From contig VZTJ01000638.1 in assembly GCA_013397795.1 (NCBI GenBank), positions 883,586 to 947,585 of the forward strand: a stretch of 64,000 bases of DNA, written 5' to 3'. This document shows positions 50,294-61,242 of this stretch, piece by piece. The position numbers were made by a program, and so were the translations under genes. The stretch comes from Orthonyx spaldingii (taxonomy: Eukaryota; Chordata; Aves; Passeriformes; Orthonychidae). Within the stretch, counting starts at the first letter, position 1. Every line of letters starts with the position of its first letter. Under the pieces are notes generated by a model, which was given only the letters and a program-made list of their open reading frames with translations, did not search any database and was not told the DNA's origin.

Positions 50294-53200
50294 ACTGTAG
50301 GATTGCCAAATGAAGAGGTCAAAAAAAAATCCCAACAAAAACAAAAGAGCTGATAAAGCAAATTACACCAACAGAATTCGCAGTGCAACATGAACAAAAG
50401 AAACCCAAACAAACCCCATTCCTATTAGTGATGGGATGCCCCTGTGTCCGACATGGCATCATTGCAAATGGATTCTGCAGAGAGTGAGAACCACACAAGC
50501 CCACAGTTCTGTAGTAACAGCAGCCCATGCAGAATATCTCCACTTGCCAGCTGAGAGACCTTGACCTACCGGCCATGTGCCTCCATTTCTATCCCCCTGA
50601 TCCACTAAATCAGTCATGCTTTAAGGCAGATCGCAGTCATGGGTGACAAAACCCAAACCTTTTCTGTTTGCAACAATCCTTGTATTTTCCTCCCAAAGGC
50701 AAAGCATGCTAAGGACAGTCTTTATATGTCCAGAGGCCAACAGCCTGTCACTCTCTTTACACAGTGCACCACATGTATCTAGGACACAGAAAGGATTATT
50801 TAAAACTCTAAAGGAGACATTTATACCCAGTACGTTTCCAAAATAAGGATGGCAAGTTGCTGAAATAACTTATTTAAAACTTTTTCTCAAGTACAGAGTG
50901 ATAGAATTAGAGTAAAATCATCTACAAGGGGTTGGAAACACTTTCTCATGAAGTCTTAAACATCACTTCGAGTGACATTAACTTGAGCTACACGTCCCAT
51001 CGGAGAGCAAGTGTCAGCAAAGTAAATGCATTAGTTAAAGCTTAATAGTAGTTTGGTGTTCAATATCCTGAAATATTTAATATGTTTTTTTCCCAAAGTA
51101 AACTGTTATTCACTTTTAATGAAGACATTAACCTGCTTGATTTGTAAGCTCCTGTGGGAAGTCAGTCTAAAACACTGTCACAAGAGGTAGGCAGATGTAA
51201 CAAGAGCTGTGACAGGAAATCAAGCATATTTTAAATGTTAAAAAAGCAGCCAGACAATAAGTCTCAATATGCTCTTGTTTTCTTTTAGTTTTGTTTATTT
51301 TTTGGTAATATGATTTCTGCCCTTTAAAAGATGCCAATTAAGGCTGGCTATAACGTAGTCTGAAGGTAACTGTGGGTACTGAAATCTATGTGTGTCCTCA
51401 ACAACTATGTAGTAAACAAGAAGTGGTAGGATACAGACTAAAACAAAAAAAGTTTGGGTCAGATTCTGAACTTCAAGACACTTGGCAATTTCCAGCACTG
51501 TAGGATGACAGCTTTAAACTGGAATCCACTGTAACACTTTTAGTCACAGTTTGAATTTTCCAGACTGACTTTGAATGCAGTCTACACTTTATGGGAACAG
51601 CCGGTCTTGTGAGTTTTCAGCTTGAAATGATAGTGATATAACAAGATGAGCAAAAATGGTGAGACCCCAAGCAATTAAGGTGGGTGTGTACTCTTCCTGA
51701 AATGCATATTGGTGGTTTGACAAGGGAGACAAGCTGGCTGCTTTGTTTCACAGTAGCTGTGTTTAGTTCATGCTGTCAAGCGTGGATTCTGACACTTAAC
51801 AGTATTAATATTGCTATTTCTATTGATATAATTAGCACTTCTATAAATAATAGCTAAGGCTGCCATAGCTAAGTATATTACTGCAATCAGCACCATCAGG
51901 CCCTTCTTCGTTACACACCCTCCTGGAAATACAAGCTGATTGATCTCAACAAGAAGACAGCCACTGAGCAACGCTGTTGATTCTAGCGGCCCAGCGAGGA
52001 GCAGCTCCCACCACGTAGAAGTCTCTCCTAAACAACTAGTTTGTATGTGTGAGACTAACATTTCTCACCAGTCTTGCACCTGCCAACGTTTGAATGCTAT
52101 AAATAGGGACCCTTCTTTTCAGCCACACGATAAAAAAACCCTCACATTGAGTTCAGTGGGTGTTATTCGTATGCTACAATGGGGGAGAAGTCCTACAAAT
52201 TGTTTTGGAGACAATCTGGACCCCACATTTAAACTCCACCTAAACAGCACAAAGATTTTATTTATTTACTTTACAGTTATGAAACAGAAAACTGCTTAAC
52301 AAAACAGATATTGCTGCTTTTAACAGAAGAACAGCAGAACCTGCCATTTCAATCCCTAATTTCATTCTGCTACATTTAAAAATAGAGAAGAATGACAACT
52401 TTTCTAGAGGCCCAAACTTCAGGCACTTCCAATCTGTTTCCCAGAACTTTGCCCTGGTTTTGCTACACCTGAAAGCTGTGACTTCTACGTGAATTTTAAC
52501 AGTGTTCAATATCTACCTTGAGGTAGTTATGCTTAATGACTGCAACTTATAACTAGCACCAGTGGGATAGGGAAGTGTACAGAATCTGTGGTGGTGGTGG
52601 TGGAAATAAAGCCTCAGGGTCTCAAAAGATGCATACAAAAATACAAGCAGTTAAAAATTATCACCAGTTTTGGAAAGAGTGGGTATTTTCTGCTTTCTTC
52701 ATCTTCCATAAAGCGATGTGGGTAAACACTGCACAAAGCTATTCTGAAGACCAATATTTACAGTGTCTGGAAATAGAGTGTTATGTATAAGAAAAGCAGC
52801 CTAGATGTCTGACTGGAATTTGTTACAAAAATGCTTTAAAATTTCTACCTTCTTAAGCTTTAGGCAAATGGATATGCTAAAAGTCATATGAGAAATTAAG
52901 TAATTCATGTGTACAATTAGTATTGGGTGTGAGACACGCACATTTTTGAATCCTGAAGGTTCTTCCAGAAACAGAACTTGCTAGCTGCAGTACTTGAAAA
53001 CTTAAAATGGTAAAGAGGAGACTACAATTCCAAAGAAGCTTTGAACTTCTGTACCACTAATACAGCTCACTTTGTATGAGGCCAAAGCACTCAGAGAGCA
53101 CTGTGACTTTCAGCAGTATCAATGCCAAAATCATTCCTGTATAATTCCACTGATGTCACTTCAGTTATTTCAAAGAGGAAATTCATGTCTAAGCCACCTT

Positions 53201-53403
53201 CTGTTTTCTGATGCAAACCCAGAATAACTACACCAAAGTTTATAAAACTACTGACATTGGCATTTACTGTCAAACCAAACAGCCAATGGAAGAACCGGCA
53301 CCTACCATTTGAAATTATTGCTTGAGATATTATTTATAACCCTGATGGCAGCATTTTGGAATTCTCCATGTACATACCTTTACAAATATTTGTGATGACA
53401 GCA
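50294..53403. other. No gene seen
   Basis: AT-rich anonymous DNA. Contains a (GGT)n run at about 52,588-52,603 and frames up to 119 codons (51,940-52,299, plus) that resemble nothing known. Confidence 0.5.
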
Positions 53404-53495
53404 CATGGTATTACTCCTGTTGTACAGATAGGAAACAAAGACTGAGCAATTTTTCCCTAAAGTCAAATATGCTATCGTGGCACAGCAGAGAGCTT
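53404..53495 (-). repeat. MIR-type SINE fragment, minus orientation
   Basis: TTGTACAGATAGGAAACAAAGACTGAG, then AAGTCAAATATGCTATCG and GTGGCACAGCAGAGAGC, fit the 'ttacagatgaggaaactgagg...gtggcagagc' order of the MIR complement, with heavy divergence. Confidence 0.55.
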
Positions 53496-54560
53496 CATGA
53501 GGCCCAAGTCTTAAGCCAGGAACCCAAACCAGTAAACAAGTACTCAGTCTTCAATATGCTTTCAAGAAAATATAAGAAGCAATAAACGGGTTGGATCCCA
53601 TATTAGATTAAAAAAATCAGGAAAGATGAAGGAATAATTATTTCTTTGAATAAACTGTTAAAGAGTCAGAATCAGAACTTCCTCTTACAAGAAAATTTGA
53701 TAATAAAATGTCTTATTCTGGTATTCCTTGAGGCACGTTTCATAAATATGTGGGAAAATCAGACTGCAATCTGCGATTCTTTGGTATCAGTAAGCACAAA
53801 ATGATCTACACCCCAAAATCTTGGTTTTTCCCTGCTCACCCAACTCAGGCCACAAACACAGGACTTCCCAAAGCAACATGAACCTTCCAAAATCACTTCT
53901 AGTTGTGAAAACTGGTCAATGGCAACTATTTTCTTCTGCTTCAGAAATGCTCAATGGTTCATCTCAGTGTATATACTGCTCACAAAAATTAAAGAACTGA
54001 ATTTCGATTTGCTTGGGTTTCTCTGATAGCCGAGATCAAGGGTCAGCATGCCCATGTAAGGGTAAACAAGCAAAGTTTACTAACAGCTGCCAATTTCAGA
54101 CACTGTATTTTTTTTGTTTGTTTATCAATACCGTAATGATTTGTGCACACTCTCTGCAATACCTCTTCAGAGAGCTTAAACTGCTGTAAGATTTCTTGGG
54201 CAATTACAGATGAATTCTGCTTACTTAACATTAATTTGGTACTTTGAGCAAATTAAAAATAATTATTTCTCCCCATAGCATCTTTTACATTAATATCTGC
54301 AGTCACTCTGGAATCTTAATGAGCTAAACTCAGTAAGTTCTGTCCATTCTTGGCTAGAGGACTGCCTTTTCCTTCATGATACACATGCAATCATTTGGGA
54401 ACAGTTTGCAAATCTAAAATTCCACCTCGCTTGAAGGGATTTACAGCCTCACATGACAAACTATACTGAACAATACTGAGGCCCTGTGAAAAATAAACAG
54501 AAAGAACACACTTATTTTCTAATACCAAGATGAAAATAGTAAGTCTTGAGGGCCGCCTGG
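53496..54560. other. No gene seen
   Basis: AT-rich anonymous DNA; nothing recognised. Confidence 0.5.
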
Positions 54561-54605
54561 AATTTGACCAAGGTTACCCAGCAAGGATCAAATCCTATTT
54601 GTCTT
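54561..54605 (-). repeat. Short MIR/L2-type fragment, minus orientation
   Basis: TTTGACCAAGGTTACCCAGC followed by AAGGATCAAATCCTATTTG matches 'tgcccaaggtcacacagc..g.attcgaaccc'. Only about 45 bp remain, so the call is tentative. Confidence 0.45.
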
Positions 54606-55109
54606 AGGCAGGCAGCCCTGCCGAAATCAAATAAGCCTACAGCACAGATCAGTATACTAAGGCTATGGTTTAACCTCTGAGGCATGCTATAAATCCTGTA
54701 CCACAAAATAGGTGCTATGGATTAATTTCTAATCCCAAATTATAACTCGTCATTGAAGAGCTGAAAACCCAATTCCCCTCACAGATTTACATAACAAGAA
54801 CAGAACCATGCTGAGATTTTAAGACTTTACTTACACAATTTCTAACAAAATATTTTCCAGGATACTCAATGAATGCAGTGACAAATAAATCACACTGTTT
54901 GAGGTAACAGAACAAACCATACACAATGACACACCATCTTTTTTTTTTTTTTAATCTGCCTGTGTATCTAGTCATTAATTTACCCAATAAATTAATTCCA
55001 CAAGCAGCTCTCCGAGTCATCAGTTTGAATTATCAAGTTTCTGCTATATTTCCAAAACAATGCCAGGCATGCATGTGCGTAGGAGGAATGGGACAATGAA
55101 GCCAATAGG
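54606..55109. other. No gene seen
   Basis: AT-rich anonymous DNA with a T run near 54,940-54,952. Confidence 0.5.
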
Positions 55110-55198
55110 TGCAGCTGTGGCCTGGGAGGCAGAAGGTCTGTTCAAACTCTGTCACTGACTGCTCTTTGACATTGCAAAGTCATTTCAGTGCTGTTCAA
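55110..55198 (+). repeat. MIR-type SINE fragment
   Basis: GTGCAGCTGTGGCCTGGGAG, GCAGAAGGTCTGTTCAAAC, TCTGTCACTGACTGCTCTTTG and CATTGCAAAGTCATTTCAG follow the 5' half of the MIR-type consensus ('...ctgggttcaaa.tctgccactgact.cttgtgacc.tgggcaagtca'). Confidence 0.75.
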
Positions 55199-56192
55199 TA
55201 CAGAGACCTTCTAGCAGATAATATTTTAGCAATGAAGCCTCTCCTCAAACGTTTGGAAGGCAGAGACAAGCCTTTATGAACTTTACGAAATCTTATTTTC
55301 CCCTGAAAAATCAGCAACATGGGGGGAAAGGGGTATGTGCAGCCAGTCTGTTTGGATTTCTGGCCTTTGTATCTTTCCCACGTGTAAAACAGAAAAAAAA
55401 TCGACCTTCACAAAGCATCTTTATGCAAGTACAGGTGAAAGACCACCTCTGTAAATTCAGATGATCGAATGGGCTAGCAGGTGTCTCGTACATCTGGCAC
55501 TGCTGCTGCACAGGATCTGAACTGGTCTTCTCTTTGATATGAGTGCTGGCAACCCTGATTTTAAAGCAGAGGGCCTAGGTTCCATTCCTAATGTTACATC
55601 ATAGTAAGACCAAACATTAAATCCTCAGCCACAAGGTTTTTTCTTATATTTTACTTTTGTGCTAACAAAACAAACAGGATACATTTTAAGACTCATAAAC
55701 CATTTCATTTTGGAAAACTCAAAGCATTCATGTCTTTAACAACTGACTAGTCACAGATTCCACACGCTATCAGAAAGTTTTCTTCTCCTAGAAATGAGGA
55801 TTTTTTTTTTAAACACCTACAGATTAAATGATGAGATTTAAAATAATGCTAAAATTTTCTGTAATGTTCTTCCTGCATTACAAATGGACTATTAAATCAG
55901 TGAAGTGCCAATCAAATGCTTTTGTACTTTGAAAGAAAGGTTTAAATAACAAAAGCAGTTTTTCAGGCCTCTCTCTCCCTCGGTAGTCAGTGTCACCTAT
56001 GCACTAATTACAACATATTTACTCGCTTTTCTAGTAAGATCACGATTGAATAGATTTTTTTAAGAACATGATTTTTAAGAAAAGTTGCAATCAGAGCCTC
56101 GTGGATTCTGCCTCTTATTAATCCAGCTTGTCTAAGAAAAATATAACGTTGTGCAGTAAACTTCAAGATATATGACAGGATTGAATAATAAC
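55199..56192. other. No gene seen; weak SINE trace near 55,555-55,600
   Basis: AT-rich DNA. AAAGCAGAGGGCCTAGGTTCCATTCC near 55,563-55,588 recalls the 5' part of a MIR-type SINE but is too short to call. No coding potential is evident. Confidence 0.45.
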
Positions 56193-56263
56193 AGCTCTGG
56201 ATTCAGTCTCCAGCTTTAAAAATCAACTCGCTGCATGACCTCGGGTGAACCATTAATTAACTA
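56193..56263 (+). repeat. MIR-type SINE fragment, cut by the next element
   Basis: AGCTCTGGATTCAGTCTCC followed by AACTCGCTGCATGACCTCGG and TGAACCATTAATTAACT. This is the 'ctggattcaa.tcccagctct...ct.gctgtgtgaccttgggcaag' part of MIR. It ends where the GGGCC palindrome starts. Confidence 0.65.
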
Positions 56264-56330
56264 GGGCCAAATCCTCTGTGGACTAAACACAATGGAACTA
56301 GCCAGTTTGTACAAGCCAAAGATCTGGCCC
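56264..56330. mobile_element. GGGCC-type palindromic MITE
   Basis: Terminal inverted repeats GGGCCAAATCCT (56,264-56,275) and AGATCTGGCCC (56,320-56,330) bracket a short interior with AACACAATGGAACT. The ends and the 'caatgga' centre match a palindromic element very common in turtle and crocodilian DNA, known here only from memory. Intact length is about 67 bp. Confidence 0.7.
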
Positions 56331-57189
56331 CAAGTTTCCAGAAGTTTTGAATTGGGCTGGCCAAATACTGGAATTTTCGTGCTATGAACAAATATTTAAT
56401 TATGTTTCAGGGTAAGAAGTAAAGCTCTCACGTCCTTTGTGGAATAAAAATCCCAAGCAATTCCTTTAAAGGGAGTGAAAAAAAGAAAAGAAAAAGGTGG
56501 AAGTCTCTAAGGGGAAGATTTCGTTAACTGTGCTTTCTCCCTGTAAGCAGAAAGTAAAATTGACAGAAGTCTGCGAGGCAGGTAGCCATGAACCATCACT
56601 TTAATTTTCTGCTCAGAATAATGTAACTTTTTTTTCCCCAGTAAAACTGGAACTTTCTTGCAGAAAACTGCAACTTGACAAATACCACATTTTCCACTGG
56701 GGAGGGAAGGATCCTCCCAGTCAGCTCTAATACTGTCCTCATTGCATCCTCTGAACAGCTGAAAGAGCTCTTGCCTCTGAGGGGTTTTTGTGTGTGTAAG
56801 AGAAGGATAACAGTACTTTCCTATCACAGATTTAGTTTTCTCTTGAGTTACCCTTTCTTACCAAGCACCCCAAGACTCACAGATACGAAACGATTCTGCA
56901 TTTCTACAACCTCAGCCCCGTAAATTCCAAAAAACATCGTTTCTGTATGAGAGCACATCCCGGGCACTCAGAAAGACCCAGGAAGGCGTTCGGATTTCAG
57001 GACTGTGATCCAGTAGCTGTAGACAATAACAGCTTTTATGGAGATACTTTTTGCTCCTAAATAATTGCTCTGCTCAGAGAGCCGAGCTTCAGGCTTTGCA
57101 CATTAGTTTGCTTTACTACACAGTGAGTCTTACTTTCTCACAATTTCCCATTTGCCATTCAGCACAGAGGACTCCAAGGCTGACAGGAG
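56331..57189. other. No gene seen; left shoulder of the CpG island
   Basis: AT-rich sequence, becoming mixed toward the island. A minus-strand GAAA|GTAAGA at about 57,127-57,137 could be a weak donor for a leftward transcript, but nothing else supports it. Confidence 0.4.
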
Positions 57190-57697
57190 GGCTTTTAACC
57201 TGAGAAACACCGACTCACTCCGCTACAAAAGCAGGCAGAGTCTGGGAACACGACGGGCAGCGCGGCAGCCCGTTTCCTCTCAACCTGCAAATCCATTTCT
57301 TTCCTGCGCTCCGACTGGCAACCGTGAGCCCCCTCGCTGCCGACAGGGCTACAGAAACCTGGGTACACGACCCTGTCCCCCCGGCACAGGCGGCTGGAAG
57401 GGAGGACAAGGCACCGATGGCTCTGGAAGCGCTGTGGGACGCGCTGTGCGCTCGGGCGGGACCGCGCTGCCGGAGCCTCAGCGGGGACAACGGGGAACAA
57501 CCCATTTGCTCCGCGAGCCCTCGGGGACGGCACCAGAAACAAACCAAACCCCCAAAAAACCCCAAGGAGAAGGAGCTGAGCTCTTCGGTGCGGGGGGCGA
57601 GCAGCTCCTCCCCAGCCCGGCTCTGAGCCCGCACCCCGCGGGGCATCCCGGGCAGCGGCACTGCCTTTCTCCCGGGGGAGAACCCCGACCTGCCCTC

Positions 57698-57850
57698 TCA
57701 GAGCCACGGAATCGCGGACTGGGCAAGGCTGGCAGGGGCCACAGCGGGTCGGTCACCCGGTCCATCTGCCCGAGCAGGGCCATCCCAGCGCCCGCCGCGC
57801 GGGATGGTGCCCACACGGTCCTGGGGCATCTCTGCCCTGCCCGACCCTCG
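57698..57850 (-). mobile_element. GC-rich CR1-like 3' fragment inside the CpG island
   Basis: Plus-strand order follows a CR1 3' end: AGAGCCACGGAATCGCGG for 'agaatcacagaatc', then CTGGGCAAGGCTGGCAGGGG for 'tgaggctggcaggga', TCACCCGGTCCATCTGCCC for 'catctggtccaacctgcc', GAGCAGGGCCATCC, GCCCACACGGTCCTGGGGCATCTC for 'gtccacacggtttt..gatctc' and CTCGCTCAC. The usual AT positions have been replaced by G or C. The call rests on block order, since identity is moderate. Confidence 0.6.
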
Positions 57851-58172
57851 CTCACAAACGGGCGCCGCCAACTTTCCCCAGCGGTGCGGCTGCGGAAGGA
57901 CGAGGAGGAGGAGGAGCAGCGCGGGGGGGGACGGGACAAGCGGGGGGAATGTCGGTGCCAAGTCTCCCTCTCCGGCCGCGCGCACCCTCAGGGGAGCGGC
58001 CCCGCCGGCTCCCAAACTTTTTTCCGGGACGGTGAAAAAACTCCGGGAGGCAGCGGCTGCGAGCCGTGCCCCCTCCGGGAGCAGGGGTTCGGCGCTCTCC
58101 CGGACCGGGGGCTCTCTCTCCCTCGCTCCCCACCGGGACGCCGCAGCCCCTCGCCCCCCACCCCACACCGCC

Positions 58173-58635
58173 NNNNNNNNNNNNNNNNNNNNNNNNNNNN
58201 NNNNNNNNNNNNNNNNNNNNNNNNNNNNNNNNNNNNNNNNNNNNNNNNNNNNNNNNNNNNNNNNNNNNNNNNNNNNNNNNNNNNNNNNNNNNNNNNNNNN
58301 NNNNNNNNNNNNNNNNNNNNNNNNNNNNNNNNNNNNNNNNNNNNNNNNNNNNNNNNNNNNNNNNNNNNNNNNNNNNNNNNNNNNNNNNNNNNNNNNNNNN
58401 NNNNNNNNNNNNNNNNNNNNNNNNNNNNNNNNNNNNNNNNNNNNNNNNNNNNNNNNNNNNNNNNNNNNNNNNNNNNNNNNNNNNNNNNNNNNNNNNNNNN
58501 NNNNNNNNNNNNNNNNNNNNNNNNNNNNNNNNNNNNNNNNNNNNNNNNNNNNNNNNNNNNNNNNNNNNNNNNNNNNNNNNNNNNNNNNNNNNNNNNNNNN
58601 NNNNNNNNNNNNNNNNNNNNNNNNNNNNNNNNNNN
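58173..58635. other. Assembly gap of 463 N in the CpG island
   Basis: Undetermined bases between very GC-rich flanks. The missing part is probably the core promoter or first exon. The length is an estimate by the assembly. Confidence 0.98.
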
Positions 58636-58666
58636 CGGGGGCGGGGCCGGGGCGGGGCCCCGCCGA
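58636..58666 (+). promoter_or_regulatory. Clustered GC boxes
   Basis: CGGGGGCGGGGCCGGGGCGG and following bases contain at least two GGGGCGGGGC Sp/KLF-type sites directly after the gap. More occur near 58,700-58,711 and, in the opposite orientation, near 58,766-58,780. Confidence 0.7.
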
Positions 58667-58674
58667 GGCGGACG

Positions 58675-58760
58675 GCCAATGGGAGAGCGGCAGGAGGGCG
58701 GGGGCGGGGCGTTGCGGGCCAATGGGAGAGCTGCAGACGGGCCGCGCTCGGCCAATGGGT
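58675..58760 (+). promoter_or_regulatory. Array of three CCAAT boxes (NF-Y sites) with a tandem duplication
   Basis: CCAAT cores lie at 58,676-58,680, 58,719-58,723 and 58,752-58,756, all on the plus strand and each followed by GGG. The first two share the 14-mer GCCAATGGGAGAGC exactly, offset by 43 bp, which indicates a tandem duplication. The second-to-third spacing is 33 bp, close to three helical turns. The NF-Y consensus (RRCCAATSRG) is well met. If the gene runs rightward, transcription would be expected to start about 50-100 bp downstream. Confidence 0.7.
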
Positions 58761-59150
58761 CGGCGCCCCCGCCCCCGCCCGGAGCCCGCGGCGGGTCCCG
58801 CTCGGGGGGGCCGGGGCCGGGCACAGGGAACGGGGGGGCGGCAGGGCGAGCCAGGGGTGGCGGAAGGGACGCGGAATCGTTTCCTTCCTCGTACGCAGGA
58901 GCTTGTGTGAGGCGCTCCTCCCGGGAAGCGAAGGGAAGGCGTTTTCCCAGGAGCGCTTCTCTCGTCCCTGCTCCGGCCCAGGGATCCCTCGCGTCGGTGC
59001 TGGGCGCTGTGCGACCTCTGTCCCTAGGGCTGGGGCCGAGATCCCCTCAGGCAGCGCCGACAGGTGTTCTTGCAGCAGAGGCGGCCTTTGTAGGTGATGG
59101 GTTTGCAGCCCCTCTGAGCCCCGAGGCCGCCGGTTCTTCCAGGAGGGCCC

Positions 59151-59900
59151 TAAGAGCAGTGGGCTGTGTCAGTCTCCCTCTTTTCCCATTCAAGAGAAGG
59201 CCCGGACCTTCCTTAGCTGTTACACCGTTACTGTGTTTGTAGAGTTTTTTACAGTCCTCAACATCTCTGGGGTTTGTAAAAATTTTTTGCTGGTGTTTGG
59301 GATTGTAGTCCTTGGTATAGTCCCCTGTTCTTTCAGAACTCTGCCCATCTGATCTACCTTCCCCTTTCTGCGTGCTTCCTTCTTGTTTCCGGTCAAATTT
59401 AATTCACACTTTATCCAAATTATTTGCTTACTATCCTTCCTTTTTGTACACTAGGTTAGTTGAGATTTGGTGGTTATCATTCCCGTGAAGAACGCTGAGC
59501 TTCCTACTTGCTTTTTTTCCCGCCAGACTATTCCTCAGTGACACAACATAACACTTCCTCAATGCCCTCATAGCAGAGATCAGATATGTTTGCTTTTCTC
59601 TGTCCTTTGGTTTGCATTGATCGCCCAATGTAAAGTTATCACCCTTAGCCAAGTTTCTTCCCACATTCCTATCACAAGTGTTTATATCTGTCTCTTGGAG
59701 CCATGCAGGGAAGCACTCACATTCCAGATGGTTTCTCCATCTTCTGTGTCAAAGTTTGTCACCAGTGTTCCAGGAAACATCCCTTGTTGTGGTCCTTCCT
59801 GCACAACCACATGTCCCATGGCCGTGAGCTTGGGTGATTCTGCTACCTGTTTGGAGAAAGCTCCTCTGTCCCATGCGTTGGGTTTGGGGGAGGTCCTTAC
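59151..59900. other. No confident gene; coding-like minus frame at 59,682-59,933
   Basis: To the right of the island, composition returns to mixed or AT-rich. The minus-strand frame 59,682-59,933 (83 codons) contains stretches such as FPGTLVTNFDTEDGETIWNV that look protein-like. It includes a donor-like AAT|GTGAGT at 59,721. No family is recognised. Confidence 0.35.
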
Positions 59901-60037
59901 CAGGACAGGGTCCAGCTTCTTTCCTCTCATCATTCTCAGGGGCTTCTTTTGAAGCAGCCCTCACTCCCTTTGTACATTCAATTTCAGAACTGGTGCATAA
60001 AAACCAAGGCCATCTCTCTTCCTCTCCCATTAGCTCC
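59901..60037 (-). other. Possible minus-strand exon (137 nt)
   Basis: On the minus strand a pyrimidine-rich acceptor TGCCTTCCTCAG|GGAGC starts the segment at 60,037, and a donor CCTG|GTAAGG ends it at 59,901. One frame is open throughout and includes SSEIECTKGVRAASKEAPEN. Both splice sites are good matches, but such pairs occur by chance in tens of kilobases. No protein family is recognised. A transcript from the right would run leftward toward the CpG island, so it would not start there. Confidence 0.3.
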
Positions 60038-61242
60038 CTGAGGAAGGCATTACCTTTATATTTGTATTCCAGTTACCTGGGTTCACTTCTGTTGCCCCAA
60101 TTAGAACAATTAGAAGATACTCTCTACTTTTCAGTCTATGTAGCTATTTGTGCCTTGGAGGAATTTTTGGTGTTTTGTTTGGGTTTTTTGGGTTTTTTTT
60201 AATATAATGGGAGTAAGCAAATTAAATCTGGTACTAGAAGAAGGTAAAGACCCCCACCAGACTCAGATCAGAATTGTAGTGAAGCACTTGGATTTTAAGC
60301 TTGGGCATATTCTAACTCCATATCTGCTTCCACATAAGCATATGCTGAGGTTTTGTGCTGAATCAAAGCTTTAATTTCCTTCTCATTTCTTGTGGCCTGT
60401 TCTGCATTTTTAAGATGAGACAGAGTGTGAAATAAAATACTCAGAAAAATAATTTCTCTAGGGCATATTCTGTTTGATAATGTCATACCTGGAACTTCAT
60501 CTGGGCTGTCAAAACAATATCGCATGACAGTAAAACTGAGCACGCTTCATATACATAAATCTTTCACAGTCTGTAACTAAGTATCAAGAATGAGCTGAAG
60601 GCTCCTCTAGCTGAGCTATTTCGCTGTGTGAGAAGTGATGTGACCATTAGAGAGCAGATACCTCCCAGCTAGTAACTCCAGGTAACACCATGTGGAGGTG
60701 GCAATGAATAAATACAAGGATGTATATTTCTTAGGCATAAGAGGGACAGGGCACTGACTTTAAAGAGATGCAGAAGAAGAGGTTCTTCTCCTTGAACAGC
60801 GTTTGTTGTCCAACGTGGTTTGTAAGGCCGCATTTCTGGTGGGAATTGCAGCTCTATCAGAGATGCCCAGCAAGTTATCAGTGATTTCCTCATACAAGAG
60901 GGAACAGCATTTCCAGTGGTGATGTGGGTCTGCTTCTTTTTGATGTCATCGTTAGCTATTGTAGGATAGCGAGCACACTTTTAAAATGTATGGTTAGAAA
61001 TCGTGCTGGAATATGTTACAAACCTCTCAGAAGCTGTGATGAGAACCAACTGTGTTAATTGCAGGAAGCGATCCAGCCAACAACCTGGTATTTAATAGAA
61101 TTGTTTAGCATGGTATAGAAATATAAATCAATTATAGAAGGAGTTAAGAAATTTTATCCTTGAGGAGGCAAAAAGATGACATAAGAGGACTAGAGACATC
61201 GGGCTAAATCACAAGTGAAATAAAAATCAAAGGTGAAGACAG
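60038..61242. other. No gene seen
   Basis: AT-rich anonymous DNA. A T/G-rich low-complexity tract lies at about 60,171-60,200. Further CR1 remains may precede 61,243 but cannot be matched. Confidence 0.5.

Larger units (their letters stand above)
57190..59150. promoter_or_regulatory. CpG island (promoter and probable first exon), split by an assembly gap
   Basis: GC content and CpG frequency rise sharply at about 57,190 and fall by about 59,150, against an AT-rich background on both sides. Both sides of the gap are rich in GGGGCGGGG-type GC boxes. Vertebrate islands of this size normally mark the promoter of a broadly or developmentally expressed gene. Long open frames on both strands (up to 696 codons, crossing N) come from the lack of AT-rich stops and are not evidence of coding. 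Neither a start codon in good context nor a clear donor site identifies the gene or its direction. A divergent promoter is possible. Confidence 0.85.

Noticed and set aside
57152..59242. Very long open frames (up to 696 codons) on both strands across the CpG island
   Set aside because: They run through 463 N and exist in several frames at once. The cause is GC-rich composition without stop codons. No motif or start context supports a protein.
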